Shown here piece after piece: positions 26,203-35,013 of a stretch of 64,000 bases of DNA; the stretch's first letter is position 1, and each line of letters begins with the position of its first letter. The notes beneath the pieces are model-generated. The model made no database searches, had not been told where the DNA came from, and worked only from the letters and a program-made list of their open reading frames with translations. The translations under genes and the position numbers were made by a program. Source of the DNA: SP5GCR1 sp965199685 (GTDB lineage: Bacteria; Pseudomonadota; Gammaproteobacteria; Poriferisulfidales; Oxydemutatoraceae); the NCBI GenBank assembly GCA_965199685.1, contig OZ241323.1, forward strand, positions 1,984,001-2,048,000, in the 5' to 3' direction.

Positions 26203-27663
26203 ATGCTGATACACATCCCCGTGCTAGTCGTTGCATTGCCGTTGCTTTGCGCACCTATATGCTTATTGCTACGCAACCCTAAGCATCTCTATGTTTTGTC
26301 TTTACTCGTTGGCATCGTGTCATTCGCCGCGTCTGCTTGGATGCTGGTACACACCAGTGATGCGGTAAATATACCTTACCAACTGGGGGGATGGGCACCA
26401 CCCTTCGGCATTGCTTATCAGGTTGATTTACTCAACGCATTGGTAGCTTTCTTATTAAGCATCGTTTTCTTACTCGTATTCCTATACATTCCTGAGAATT
26501 TTGCCGTAGAGCTTGCCGAGCGGAATCGGTATCCGGTCTACAGTGCTTTGTTCATCGTGCAAGCTGGCTTCATGGGTGTTGTCGTATCCGATGATTTGTT
26601 CAACATTTATGTCTTTTTGGAAATGGCATCGCTCGCCAGTTATGGGTTGACTGCCGCCAAGGGCAAACCGAATGACTTGAATGCAGCCTATCAGTATCTG
26701 TTGCTCGGCACTTTGGGTGCAGTATTTTTATTGCTGGGCATCGGCTATTTGTATGTGCTGGGCGGCACACTGAACCTAAGCGACTTGTCCATACGCATAC
26801 CGGCATTGCTGGACTCAAAGGCAGGGCTGGCGGCATTGGTTTTTATCAGCGTCGGCTTGTTGTTCAAAAGTGCCATTTTCCCGCTGCATCTATGGCTACC
26901 GCGCGTTTATACCCACACGCCGTCGCCAATCGGCGCGCTGTTTTCTGGGATTAGTAGCAAGGTTTCGCTTTATCTGTTAATCCGCTTTTATTTTGATGTG
27001 TTCGGTGGTTCTACTTTCTCGGCAAACTTAGGCAACATCCTATTGCTTCTGGGTAGCCTTTCTATTTTGTTCGGTTCGTTTGTGGCTTGCCGGCAAGAAC
27101 ATCTCAAAAGGATGATGGCTTACTCAAGCATCGCCCAGCTTGGTTATATCGTCGTTGCGATGGGGTTGCTTAGTGTGGCCGGACTTGGGGCAGCACTGAT
27201 ACATCTGTTTAATCATGGAATTATAAAGTGCATGCTGTTCTTGGCGTTGGGCAATGTGGTGTGTCGTATGGGCGATTGCACAATCACCGAACTGCGCGGC
27301 ATATCCAAGCAAATGCCACTGACTACCGCGGCATTGGTGGTCGGCGGCTTAGGGCTAATCGGCATCCCGCTAACCTCAGGCTTCATCAGCAAGTGGTATC
27401 TAATCGCTGCCGCTTTGGAAGCAAATGCTTGGCATATAGTGGTCGTAGTGCTGGCAGGCTCTTTGCTCGGCTTGGTATATGTCTGGCGTTTGATAGAAGC
27501 TGCTTACTTTGAAAAAGGAAAATCAATTGCCGTCAAAGAGGCTCCGCTGAGTATGAACATTGCCGTCTATGTGTTGGCTGCGATTACCATCTATACCGGC
27601 ATCCAACCTACTTGGTTGACTGAGATTTGCTTGCAAGTCGGCAATAACTTATGGGGGCAATGA
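26203..27663 (+). CDS. mrpD: Mrp-type antiporter subunit D, first NuoL/M/N-like copy
   Basis: 486 residues and about 14 helices. The proton-path residues are present: Glu in YVFLEMASLASYG, Lys in LLFKSAIFPLHLWLP, Lys in GISSKVSLYLL, and His/Lys in ALIHLFNHGIIKCMLF. It would couple cation exchange to proton flow across the inner membrane. A 32-base gap separates it from mrpC. Confidence 0.92.
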   Translation: MLIHIPVLVVALPLLCAPICLLLRNPKHLYVLSLLVGIVSFAASAWMLVHTSDAVNIPYQLGGWAPPFGIAYQVDLLNALVAFLLSIVFLLVFLYIPENFAVELAERNRYPVYSALFIVQAGFMGVVVSDDLFNIYVFLEMASLASYGLTAAKGKPNDLNAAYQYLLLGTLGAVFLLLGIGYLYVLGGTLNLSDLSIRIPALLDSKAGLAALVFISVGLLFKSAIFPLHLWLPRVYTHTPSPIGALFSGISSKVSLYLLIRFYFDVFGGSTFSANLGNILLLLGSLSILFGSFVACRQEHLKRMMAYSSIAQLGYIVVAMGLLSVAGLGAALIHLFNHGIIKCMLFLALGNVVCRMGDCTITELRGISKQMPLTTAALVVGGLGLIGIPLTSGFISKWYLIAAALEANAWHIVVVVLAGSLLGLVYVWRLIEAAYFEKGKSIAVKEAPLSMNIAVYVLAAITIYTGIQPTWLTEICLQVGNNLWGQ

Positions 27664-29099
27664 TGGCATCGGAAGCATTGTTGTGGTGTCTTGCAGTGCC
27701 GTTTGTGGCATCTGCGTTGATCGTATTGAGTTATAAGAAACCAATGCTGATTAATATGACCAATACTGTGGCACCTTTTATTTCACTGCTTGCTTTGATA
27801 ATGTTTGCAACCGAATACTCGCCGATGATCGATTCAAAAATTGCGTTGTTGGACATCGTCGGCAATATCGGCATCGCTTTTTCGGCAGAACCTTTGGGGT
27901 TGATATTTGCCGGATTGGTTTGCATGTTGTGGCCAGTGAGTTCGCTGTATGCAATGAGCTATATGTATAGGAACAAGCTGAAACGAACGACGCACTTTTT
28001 TGCCTGTTATAGCCTTGCGATAGGCAGTGCCTTGGGCATTGCGTTTGCCGATAATTTACTCACGCTGTTCATATTCTACGAGATATTGAGTTTCAGCACC
28101 TACCCGCTGGTTGTCCATAGCCGTAGTGCCGAAGCCCTAAAAGCTGGATGGCTTTATTTGCTGACACTGGTCGGCACATCGCTATTCCTGTTAATCGCTA
28201 TTATTTGGATCGGCTTCAACACCGGCACTCTAGATTTTGAGAAAGGCGGTATTATGCAAGGTAATGAAAGCGATTGGGAGATTACCGTGTTACTACTTTT
28301 GGTTGTCTTGGGCGCATCCAAAGCTGCGATTATGCCGCTGCATCGCTGGTTGCCGAGTGCGATGGTGGCACCAGTGCCGGTGAGTGCTTTACTCCATGCG
28401 GTTGCGGTAGTCAAAGCAGGTGTATTTACGATTATGAAACTGGTGGTGTATACATTCGGGATAGATACCCTAGCAGAGGTAGGAGCCGACTGGTTTGTTT
28501 ATCTTGCCGGCTTCACCGTTTTGGCAGCATCGGTCATTGCGATGCGACAAGTGCAATTGAAAAAATTATTGGCATACTCCACTATCAGCCAGCTTTCTTA
28601 TATCGTCTTGGGTGTTGCGATATTGCATCCTGTTGCTTTGTTAGGTGCCGTGTTGCACATGGTCGCACACGGCTTTGCCAAAATCACCCTGTTTTTCGGT
28701 GCCGGCGCGATTTACACCGCGAATGGTTTTAGTCAGGTGCGAGAACTTGACGGTATTGGGCGCACGATGCCGTGGACGATGGGGTTGTTCACGGTGGCAG
28801 CACTCTCCATTATTGGGATGCCGCCACTGATAGGACTGACCAGCAAATGGTTTTTATTAGAAGGTGCGATTGCCTCCGATACTTATGTGGCAATCGGCGT
28901 TTTCGTCGGCGGTAGTGTTTTAAGTACTGCCTATTTATTGCCGATCATTCATCGTGCATTTTTCAGGTCTAGAGTTAATCTAAGCGGTGGCGAAGCACCG
29001 CTGGTGATGCGGTTTGCAATGCTTGTTCCGGTGGTAATCTGCATACTACTATTTTTTTATAACGGGAACATTATGGTTTTGGTCGGGAACGCATTATGA
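27660..29099 (+). CDS. Mrp-type antiporter subunit D, second NuoL/M/N-like copy
   Basis: 479 residues from the ATG overlapping the end of the first copy (ATGA). Key residues are Glu in FIFYEILSFSTYPL, Lys in LGASKAAIMPLHRWLP and Lys in VAVVKAGVFTI. It belongs to the same proton-conducting family, but its sequence is only distantly related to its neighbour. Confidence 0.9.
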   Translation: MMASEALLWCLAVPFVASALIVLSYKKPMLINMTNTVAPFISLLALIMFATEYSPMIDSKIALLDIVGNIGIAFSAEPLGLIFAGLVCMLWPVSSLYAMSYMYRNKLKRTTHFFACYSLAIGSALGIAFADNLLTLFIFYEILSFSTYPLVVHSRSAEALKAGWLYLLTLVGTSLFLLIAIIWIGFNTGTLDFEKGGIMQGNESDWEITVLLLLVVLGASKAAIMPLHRWLPSAMVAPVPVSALLHAVAVVKAGVFTIMKLVVYTFGIDTLAEVGADWFVYLAGFTVLAASVIAMRQVQLKKLLAYSTISQLSYIVLGVAILHPVALLGAVLHMVAHGFAKITLFFGAGAIYTANGFSQVRELDGIGRTMPWTMGLFTVAALSIIGMPPLIGLTSKWFLLEGAIASDTYVAIGVFVGGSVLSTAYLLPIIHRAFFRSRVNLSGGEAPLVMRFAMLVPVVICILLFFYNGNIMVLVGNAL

Positions 29100-29314
29100 A
29101 GGAACGTTGGTCGCGTAGCGTGCGTCGGTTGCTATCCATTTTGCTGCTGCTTGCCGGATTACTACTGCTGTTGGAATTCCAGCTCGGCGAAGATGCTACA
29201 AAGATGGTGGGGTTTTATGCCGGGGTCGGTTTTCTAGCTTGCATCGGGTTGATTGCAACCGCCTTGCTGATTGGAAAAATAATAAAGCGAAAGGACAATC
29301 ATTATGAGCGTTGA
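29096..29314 (+). CDS. Small two-helix membrane protein in the Mrp operon
   Basis: 72 residues: basic N-terminus (MKERWSRSVRR), a leucine-rich helix, a second helix (FYAGVGFLACIGLIATALLIG) and a basic tail. The start overlaps the previous stop (ATGA) and the end overlaps the next gene by 11 bases, so it is translated as part of the operon. I do not recognise the family. Confidence 0.75.
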   Translation: MKERWSRSVRRLLSILLLLAGLLLLLEFQLGEDATKMVGFYAGVGFLACIGLIATALLIGKIIKRKDNHYER

Positions 29315-30989
29315 TTGGTTAATGTCGCCAGCACTAATCTTGTTTGGCGGTGCCGTCCTTGCCTACTATCTAACAGGGCGCAACAGGATTATTTTGTTGT
29401 TGTTGCCGTTGTTGTGTCTGGCAATTATTTGGTTGGGCGAGGACTCTGTTGTCGTAGGGTTGATGGGGTATGAACTAATCCTCGTCCAAAAAAGTAGCTT
29501 GGGATTGCTGTTTGCAACCACCTTCGCAGTGATGGCTTTGGGCGGCTTATGGTTCGCATTGAAACAAGCATCTCGCAGCGAATTAGCTGCCGCACAGCTA
29601 TATGCGGGCAGTTCTATCGGCTTGGTGCTTTGCGGAGACTTCATCACATTCTTTATATTCTGGGAGCTTATGGCAATAGGTTCAACTTGGATCCTGTTCT
29701 CAACCAGTACGGCAACATCTTCTAATAAGGCTTTTAATGCAGCGATGCGTTATGCCCTGATACATTTATTGTCTGGGATGCTGTTACTTTGGGGTATCGT
29801 CGGCTTGATTGAACACAGCGGCGATGCCTCTTTGCGTTTGCTTGGCTTGTCGTCAATTTACGAGTGGTTGATACTCATCGGTTTTCTAATCAACGCCGGC
29901 GCACCACCGCTATCGGCTTGGGTCGCAGACGCATATCCCGAAGGGAGTATCAGTGGCAGTGTGTTTTTATCGGCATTTACCACGAAATCGGCAGTCTTCG
30001 CCTTGCTGGTCGTATTTGCTGGAACGACGATTTTGATTCCCATCGGACTGTATATGATTTTCTACGGTATCGTCTACGCACTTTTGGAAAACGACATGCG
30101 CAGGATCCTTGCATATAGTATCGTCAATCAGGTCGGCTTTATGGTGGCAGGCGCAGGTATTGGTAGCGAGTTGGCAATCAACGGTGCAGCTGCCCATGCC
30201 TCAGTGCATATCCTCTATAAGGCTTTATTGTTTATGTCGGCAGGTAGTGTGCTATACGCAACCGGACAAAGAAAATGCTCCAATCTCGGCGGACTTCATC
30301 GGGTCATGCGTTTGACGATGGTTTGCGGGCTAATTGGTGCCATCTCTATTTCAGCAGTGCCTTTGACCTCAGGCTTCGTTATAAAATCACTGGTCGGCGA
30401 CGCTGCGCTTGCAGCGGGAATGACTTGGGTTTGGGGGACATTGCTGATCGCCTCGGCTGGCATTATGCACGCCGGCATTATGTTTCCATGGTTTGTTTTC
30501 TTTCAGAACAAGCCAGAACCCCATTCGGTTATTGCGGTGCCAACCAATATGAAGGCAGCGATGGTTTTTCTTTCTGTGCTGTGCATTGGTGTCGGTGTAT
30601 TTCCTCAGCTGTTCTACCAACTACTTCCTTATCCTATTGACTACCAGCCGTATACCTTTACCCGTGTAATATCACAATCCCAGCTATTGCTGTTTGCCGT
30701 AATTGGTTTCTTCTTGATGTTGCCGCTACTCAAGCGAACACAAACCATCACCCTAGACTTTGATTGGCTATATCGTCGCCTGCCGATATGCCTATGGCAT
30801 TACCTCAAACCTTTTTATCTACGCATGGAAAAAACATATAGCTGTGTTCACCAGCAAGGCCTATACATGCTAGAAAGAGGCGGAAAATACCTACATGCAT
30901 ACGGACGAGATGTATCCACCACCACCCTGATAGTTGTCATGGGCATCGTGCTTTCCATTTTACTGGTGGTCTATTATTGGCAACTATAG
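29304..30989 (+). CDS. Third NuoL/M/N-like antiporter subunit
   Basis: 561 residues. The usual Glu is kept (IFWELMAIGSTWIL) and so is Lys in AFTTKSAVFALL. At the place where its paralogues have a buried Lys before PLHLWLP it reads GFLINAGAPPLSAWVADAYPE, so Asn replaces Lys. A C-terminal extension of about 90 residues ends with a further membrane helix. This copy probably stands in for the MrpA N-terminal module (inference). It is the last gene of the operon. Confidence 0.88.
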   Translation: MSVDWLMSPALILFGGAVLAYYLTGRNRIILLLLPLLCLAIIWLGEDSVVVGLMGYELILVQKSSLGLLFATTFAVMALGGLWFALKQASRSELAAAQLYAGSSIGLVLCGDFITFFIFWELMAIGSTWILFSTSTATSSNKAFNAAMRYALIHLLSGMLLLWGIVGLIEHSGDASLRLLGLSSIYEWLILIGFLINAGAPPLSAWVADAYPEGSISGSVFLSAFTTKSAVFALLVVFAGTTILIPIGLYMIFYGIVYALLENDMRRILAYSIVNQVGFMVAGAGIGSELAINGAAAHASVHILYKALLFMSAGSVLYATGQRKCSNLGGLHRVMRLTMVCGLIGAISISAVPLTSGFVIKSLVGDAALAAGMTWVWGTLLIASAGIMHAGIMFPWFVFFQNKPEPHSVIAVPTNMKAAMVFLSVLCIGVGVFPQLFYQLLPYPIDYQPYTFTRVISQSQLLLFAVIGFFLMLPLLKRTQTITLDFDWLYRRLPICLWHYLKPFYLRMEKTYSCVHQQGLYMLERGGKYLHAYGRDVSTTTLIVVMGIVLSILLVVYYWQL

Positions 30990-31262
30990 GTCTATTGAAA
31001 AAGTATTCCCTAAACCGTAGGGGTGGACTCACATGTCCGCCCTAACGCGTTGCGTCTGTACAATCAATTCATTCATCCATTTTATTTATGGTAACCATGA
31101 TTTGATGGCGCGTGGCGGTTAGGTTTGTGCAGGACGATACCGTAGGGCGGACATGCGAGTCCGCCCCTACCAGTATCATAAATTTGATGGCGCGTGGCGG
31201 TTAGGTTTCTACAATGACGGTACTTTTTCAACAGCCCTGAGCCTGTAATCTAATTGTGTAAG
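30990..31262. repeat. Intergenic mosaic-repeat cluster 4
   Basis: Begins TCTATTGAAAAAGTATTCCC and ends GGTACTTTTTCAACAGCCCTGAGCC. Contains GTAGGGGTGGACTCACATGTCCGCCC palindromic blocks and TGGCGCGTGGCGGTTAGG pieces. The right 90 bases recur at 32635-32725 as part of the TPR gene duplication. Confidence 0.8.
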
Positions 31263-31268
31263 TTTGAA

Positions 31269-32204
31269 TTAAAGATGAGCGAGGTTTTCTTTAGCAGCCT
31301 TTATTAATTCTCTATAACGATCTACATTTTCAGGGTCTAGTTCAATCGCCATGTCGTAGTCTGCAATCGCCTCCTCATAGTCTCCTACTTCGCTTTTAGC
31401 AATACCCCTAGCACAGTAGAACGCAGCATGATTGGGGGCTAGTTCAATCGCTTTGCTCAAGTCTGCAATCGCTCCCCTATAGTCTCCTATTTCAATTTTA
31501 ACAAGGCCTCTACTATCGTAAGCAGCAGCATCCTTCGGATCTAGTTCAATCGCTTTGCCCAAGTCTGCAATCGCTCCCTTGCAGTCTCCTATTTCACTTT
31601 TAGAAATGCCTCTAAACAGGTAATCATCAGCATAATTTGAGCCTAGTTCAATCGCCTTGTCCAAATCTGCAAGCGACTCCTTATAGTCGCCTATGTTATT
31701 TTTAGCAATACCTCTATTACTGTAAGCAACAGCATTATTAGGATCAACTTCAATCGACATGTCGTAGTCTGCAATCGCCCCCTTATAGTCTCCTATTTCA
31801 GCTTTAGCAATGCCTCTACTATTGCGAGCAGAGACATTCTTCGGCTGTAGTTCAATCACTTTGTTGAGGTCTGCAACCGCTCCTTCGTAGTCGCCTATTC
31901 TAGCTTTAGCAACACCTCTACTACCGTAAGCAACAGCATTTTCCAGGCCAATTTCAATTGCTTTGTCCAAGTCTGCAATCGCCCTCCTACAGTCTCCTAT
32001 TTCACTTTTAGCCATACCTCTACCACAGTAGGCCAAAGCATGTTTCGGGTCTAGTTCAATCGCTTTGTTGAAGTCTGCAATCGCCCCCTTGTAGTCGCCT
32101 ATTTCAACCTTGATAATGCCTTTACTATAGTGAGCAGCAGCATTCTTCGGGTCTAGTTCAATCACTCTGTCTAAGGCTGCAATCACCCTCTTATTATCTT
32201 TCAT
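31269..32204 (-). CDS. TPR-repeat protein, copy 1
   Basis: 311 residues made almost entirely of about nine 34-residue tetratricopeptide units of the form AIELDPKxAxAYxxRGxAKxEIGDYxGAIADLxK. There is no signal peptide and no enzymatic domain, so it is probably a cytoplasmic or translocated protein-binding scaffold. The N-terminus begins inside a half unit. It is a tandem paralogue of the gene at 32731-33666. Confidence 0.85.
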   Translation of the reverse strand: MKDNKRVIAALDRVIELDPKNAAAHYSKGIIKVEIGDYKGAIADFNKAIELDPKHALAYCGRGMAKSEIGDCRRAIADLDKAIEIGLENAVAYGSRGVAKARIGDYEGAVADLNKVIELQPKNVSARNSRGIAKAEIGDYKGAIADYDMSIEVDPNNAVAYSNRGIAKNNIGDYKESLADLDKAIELGSNYADDYLFRGISKSEIGDCKGAIADLGKAIELDPKDAAAYDSRGLVKIEIGDYRGAIADLSKAIELAPNHAAFYCARGIAKSEVGDYEEAIADYDMAIELDPENVDRYRELIKAAKENLAHL

Positions 32205-32254
32205 TTCAAATTTAGAATAACCTCTTTTGTATCGTTCATTTTTAATATTTTGTA

Positions 32255-32281
32255 TTTGACACGCTCATTTTCAGTGTCAAA
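32255..32281. promoter_or_regulatory. Inverted repeat upstream of TPR copy 1
   Basis: TTTGACAC, 11 bases, GTGTCAAA. It lies 50 bases before the start codon and recurs before copy 2, so it is a candidate operator. Confidence 0.4.
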
Positions 32282-32397
32282 ACTCAAATTAGTTCTGTAT
32301 TATAAGTCGCCTCTGTATCTGATGCTAATAAAATCTTAAATAAACTAGATTTCCAAGATTGCATTACGATTTTGATTCTCTATTGACGATTTTCGGT

Positions 32398-32710
32398 AAC
32401 ATGGGGCTATTGAAAAAGTATTTTATGAACCGTAGGGGCGAACTCGTATGTTCACCCTAACGCGTTGTGTCTGCACAAGTAGAACCGCCAATTGAGCCAG
32501 TAGGTCAATCGGCGTGACATTGTGCAGAACCACCACAACCACCCCGTCAGGCTTCGCCTGCCACCCATCCACAGGAGGGGAATGTACTAATGCAGATACT
32601 TTTTCAACAGCCCCATTCATCCATTTTATTTATGGTAATCATGATTTGATGGCGCGTGGCGGTTAAGTTTCTACAATGACCGTACTTTTTCAACAGCCCT
32701 GAGCCTGTAA
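32398..32710. repeat. Intergenic mosaic-repeat cluster 5
   Basis: A full unit runs from GGGGCTATTGAAAAAGT (32402) to ACTTTTTCAACAGCCCC (about 32598-32614) and contains the GCCAATTGAGCCAGTAGG hairpin and the CAGGCTTCGCCTG piece. The bases 32635-32710 repeat the end of cluster 4. Confidence 0.85.
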
Positions 32711-32730
32711 TCTAATTGTGCAAGTTTGAA

Positions 32731-33666
32731 TTAAAGATGAGCGAGGCTTTCTTTAGCACCCTTTATTAATTCTCTATAACAATCTACATTTTCAGGGTCT
32801 AGTTCAATCGCTTTGTCCCAGTCGGTAAGTGCCTCCTTATAGTCTTCCATTGCGTTTTTAGCAATACCCCTAGCACAGTAGAACACAGCCTGATTCGGGT
32901 CTAGTTGAATCGCTCTGTCTAAGTCGGCAATTGCTCCCTCGTAGTCTTCTATATCAAATTTAACGAGGGCTCTATTATCGTAAGCAACAGCATCTTTCGG
33001 GTCTAGTTGAATCGCTTTGTTCAAGTCTGCAAGTGCTCCCTTGCGGTCTCCTATTTCACTTTTAGAAATGCCTCTATGCAGGTAATCATCAGAAATATTT
33101 GAACCTAGTTCAATCGCTTTGTTCAAGTCTGCAAGTGCCTCCCTATAGTCTCCTATTTGAACTTTAGCAATGCCTCTACTACTGTAGGCAGTAGTATTTT
33201 TCAGGTCAACTTCAATCACTCTGTTGAAATCTGTAATCGCTCCCCTATAGTCTCCTATTTGAACTTTAGCAATGCCTCTACTACAGTAGGACTTAACATC
33301 CCTCGGCTCTAGTTCAATTGCTCTGCTAAGGTCTACGATTGCTCCCTCGTAGTCTCCTATTACAGATTTATTAACACCTCTACTACCGTAAGAAATAGCA
33401 CTCTTCGGGTCAACTTTAATTGCTCTGTCCAAGTCGGCAATCGCCTCCGTGTAGTCGTCCATTTGACTTTTAGCCATACCTCTACCACAGTAGGCCAAAG
33501 CATGATTGGGGTCTAGTTCAATCGCTTTGTTGAAGTCTGCAATCGCCCCCTTGTAGTCGCCTATTTCAACCTTGATAATGCCTCTACTATAGTAAGCAGA
33601 AGCATTCTTCGGGTCTAGTTCAATCACTCTGTCTAAGGCTGCAATCACTCTCTTATTATCTTTCAT
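32731..33666 (-). CDS. TPR-repeat protein, copy 2
   Basis: 311 residues, same start (MKDNKRVIAALDRVIELDPKN) and same unit count as copy 1, but with many changes in the central units (for example GSRGVNKSVIGDYEGAIVDL), while the first and last units are nearly identical. The 3' flank and the 5' flank with its inverted repeat are also duplicated, so the whole 1.46-kb unit was copied. Binding partner unknown. Confidence 0.85.
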   Translation of the reverse strand: MKDNKRVIAALDRVIELDPKNASAYYSRGIIKVEIGDYKGAIADFNKAIELDPNHALAYCGRGMAKSQMDDYTEAIADLDRAIKVDPKSAISYGSRGVNKSVIGDYEGAIVDLSRAIELEPRDVKSYCSRGIAKVQIGDYRGAITDFNRVIEVDLKNTTAYSSRGIAKVQIGDYREALADLNKAIELGSNISDDYLHRGISKSEIGDRKGALADLNKAIQLDPKDAVAYDNRALVKFDIEDYEGAIADLDRAIQLDPNQAVFYCARGIAKNAMEDYKEALTDWDKAIELDPENVDCYRELIKGAKESLAHL

Positions 33667-33715
33667 TTCAAATTTAGAATAACCTCTCTATATAGCTCAT
33701 TTTTAATATTTTGTG

Positions 33716-33744
33716 TTTGACACGCGTCCATGTTCAGTGTCAAG
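33716..33744. promoter_or_regulatory. Inverted repeat upstream of TPR copy 2
   Basis: TTTGACAC and GTGTCAA with a 13-base spacer, the counterpart of 32255-32281. Confidence 0.4.
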
Positions 33745-34100
33745 GCTCAAATTAGTTCTGTATTATAAGTCGCCTCTGTATCTGATACTAATAAAATCTT
33801 AAATAAACTAGATTTCCAAGATCGCATTTCGATATTAGTTGGTTATTCTCCAATTCAAGGATCTTTTTCAACTTCAATCTTATTTAAATTTTCGGGAATT
33901 ATATATTCAAGTGAGAAATTCGAATTGGGTAGGCCATCGGATTTGAAGCGGAGGTTGGCTAACTCTTACACTTGTGCCGATTTTTTGCTGGCTGCATAAG
34001 GGCCTTGGCAAAGTGGTTCATCTGCTCATCAATGATATTTTCAGGGATGCTGAACTGAGTCTTTTTTTGAATTTCAGATTTATTCGGCTAGTAGTTCGGA
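33745..34100. other. Intergenic region with a possible gene remnant
   Basis: The left part is the duplicated upstream DNA of the TPR gene. Between 34080 and 33959 the minus strand has a stop-free stretch reading FSIPENIIDEQMNHFAKALMQ and ending KNRHKCKS, without a good start. It may be the tail of a lost gene. Nothing else is seen. Confidence 0.35.
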
Positions 34101-34499
34101 TCAGGCAGGGTCACGGTGCGTTTTGGTTTCATTGGCTTCTTCTCTTGATCTTATATCCTGCGCTTTCTCTATTTTACGCTCTGTTTCTATTATGGTTAGT
34201 CGGTCTCTGATGTCTCTGAGTTCTTTGTTGAATGAATAAAGGTGGAACGATAAACCACTAATCCCACCAATAACGACAACTGTTGCAATTCCAACAATCC
34301 ATTTTATTGTTTCAGAACTGTCTTTAGTACGTTTTGCTTTTTCTTCATGCAACTCATTTTGAAGTTTTTCTTTTTCTTGATTTGACTTCTCAAGTCTTGA
34401 AGATAATTCATCTATAGAAGGTTCATCTATAGAAGGTTCGTTTTTTCCAATAAGGTATGGTGATTTCTTATCATCTAACGAATCATTGTTCTCTTGCAT
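34101..34499 (-). CDS. Small membrane coiled-coil protein, possible Panacea partner
   Basis: 132 residues: an acidic, charged N-terminal half with a predicted coiled coil (residues 30-60, LEKSNQEKEKLQNELHEEK), one membrane helix (66-88, IKWIVGIATVVVIGGISG) and a second charged helix (91-120). No signal peptide or known domain. Its start lies inside the Panacea-domain gene, with a 17-base overlap, the arrangement typical of toxin-antitoxin pairs. Membrane-acting toxins are known among Panacea partners, so this is a toxin candidate; a structural membrane protein is the alternative. Confidence 0.6.
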   Translation of the reverse strand: MQENNDSLDDKKSPYLIGKNEPSIDEPSIDELSSRLEKSNQEKEKLQNELHEEKAKRTKDSSETIKWIVGIATVVVIGGISGLSFHLYSFNKELRDIRDRLTIIETERKIEKAQDIRSREEANETKTHRDPA

Positions 34500-34950
34500 A
34501 CTCTTCCCTTTTTTCCCATTCTTTCACAATTTCTTCATTAGGTATAACAAGATGATGGATGCCTGGTCTATATATTTTCCTCCATGCCCCATGCTCCCAA
34601 TGTGTAATCGCAACAAGCCTATTTCTTGGAATCTGGTTAATGACAATATTGCAATCTTTAATTCCATTGTGACTTTCGGGTATGTCAGGCGAAAAAGAAA
34701 GGGCATCAGGGGTTACGAAATCAGGACCAAAATCTTTTAACTGGTGATAAAGTTCTGGATTAACAGGACCATAATCCCATGCTTGAAAAACTCCCCCAAT
34801 AAGCGGTTCATGTTTATCATGTTTCCCCATATAAAACATATGGGCAAGGTAAATCATTTTCTGCAATTCCAAATTGCTTAAAGTCCAGCCAGACTTATTG
34901 CAAAACCATTTTGCCGCAGAAAAAACAGAAACAGGCGAGGAGATAAACAT
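34483..34950 (-). CDS. Panacea-domain (SocA/DUF4065-like) antitoxin candidate
   Basis: 155 residues. The signature is visible: SAAKWFCNKSGWTLSNLELQKMIYLAHMFYMG, then VFQAWDYGPVNPELYHQLKDFG. This domain is the antitoxin module of SocAB and PanAT systems, where it neutralises many unrelated toxins encoded next to it. It lies 63 bases after fic and overlaps the membrane-protein gene. Which neighbour is its partner cannot be told from sequence. Confidence 0.85.
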   Translation of the reverse strand: MFISSPVSVFSAAKWFCNKSGWTLSNLELQKMIYLAHMFYMGKHDKHEPLIGGVFQAWDYGPVNPELYHQLKDFGPDFVTPDALSFSPDIPESHNGIKDCNIVINQIPRNRLVAITHWEHGAWRKIYRPGIHHLVIPNEEIVKEWEKREEYAREQ

Positions 34951-35013
34951 TGTTGATCTACTCTATTCCAGAGAATGGAGAATGTCAACTATTTTGTATT
35001 GGCAGCTTTAATA

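Noticed and set aside
32423..32620. Minus-strand open frame with text VEKVSALVHSPPVDGWQAKPDG
   Set aside because: The same text arises from the repeat module at 11600-11700; it is a translated repeat, not a gene.
33959..34080. Possible small gene on the minus strand
   Set aside because: Stop-free stretch without a good start; only 20 codons follow its first ATG. Kept as a possible remnant.
33974..34210. 78-codon plus-strand frame
   Set aside because: Overlaps the tail of the membrane coiled-coil gene antisense and has no ribosome-binding site.
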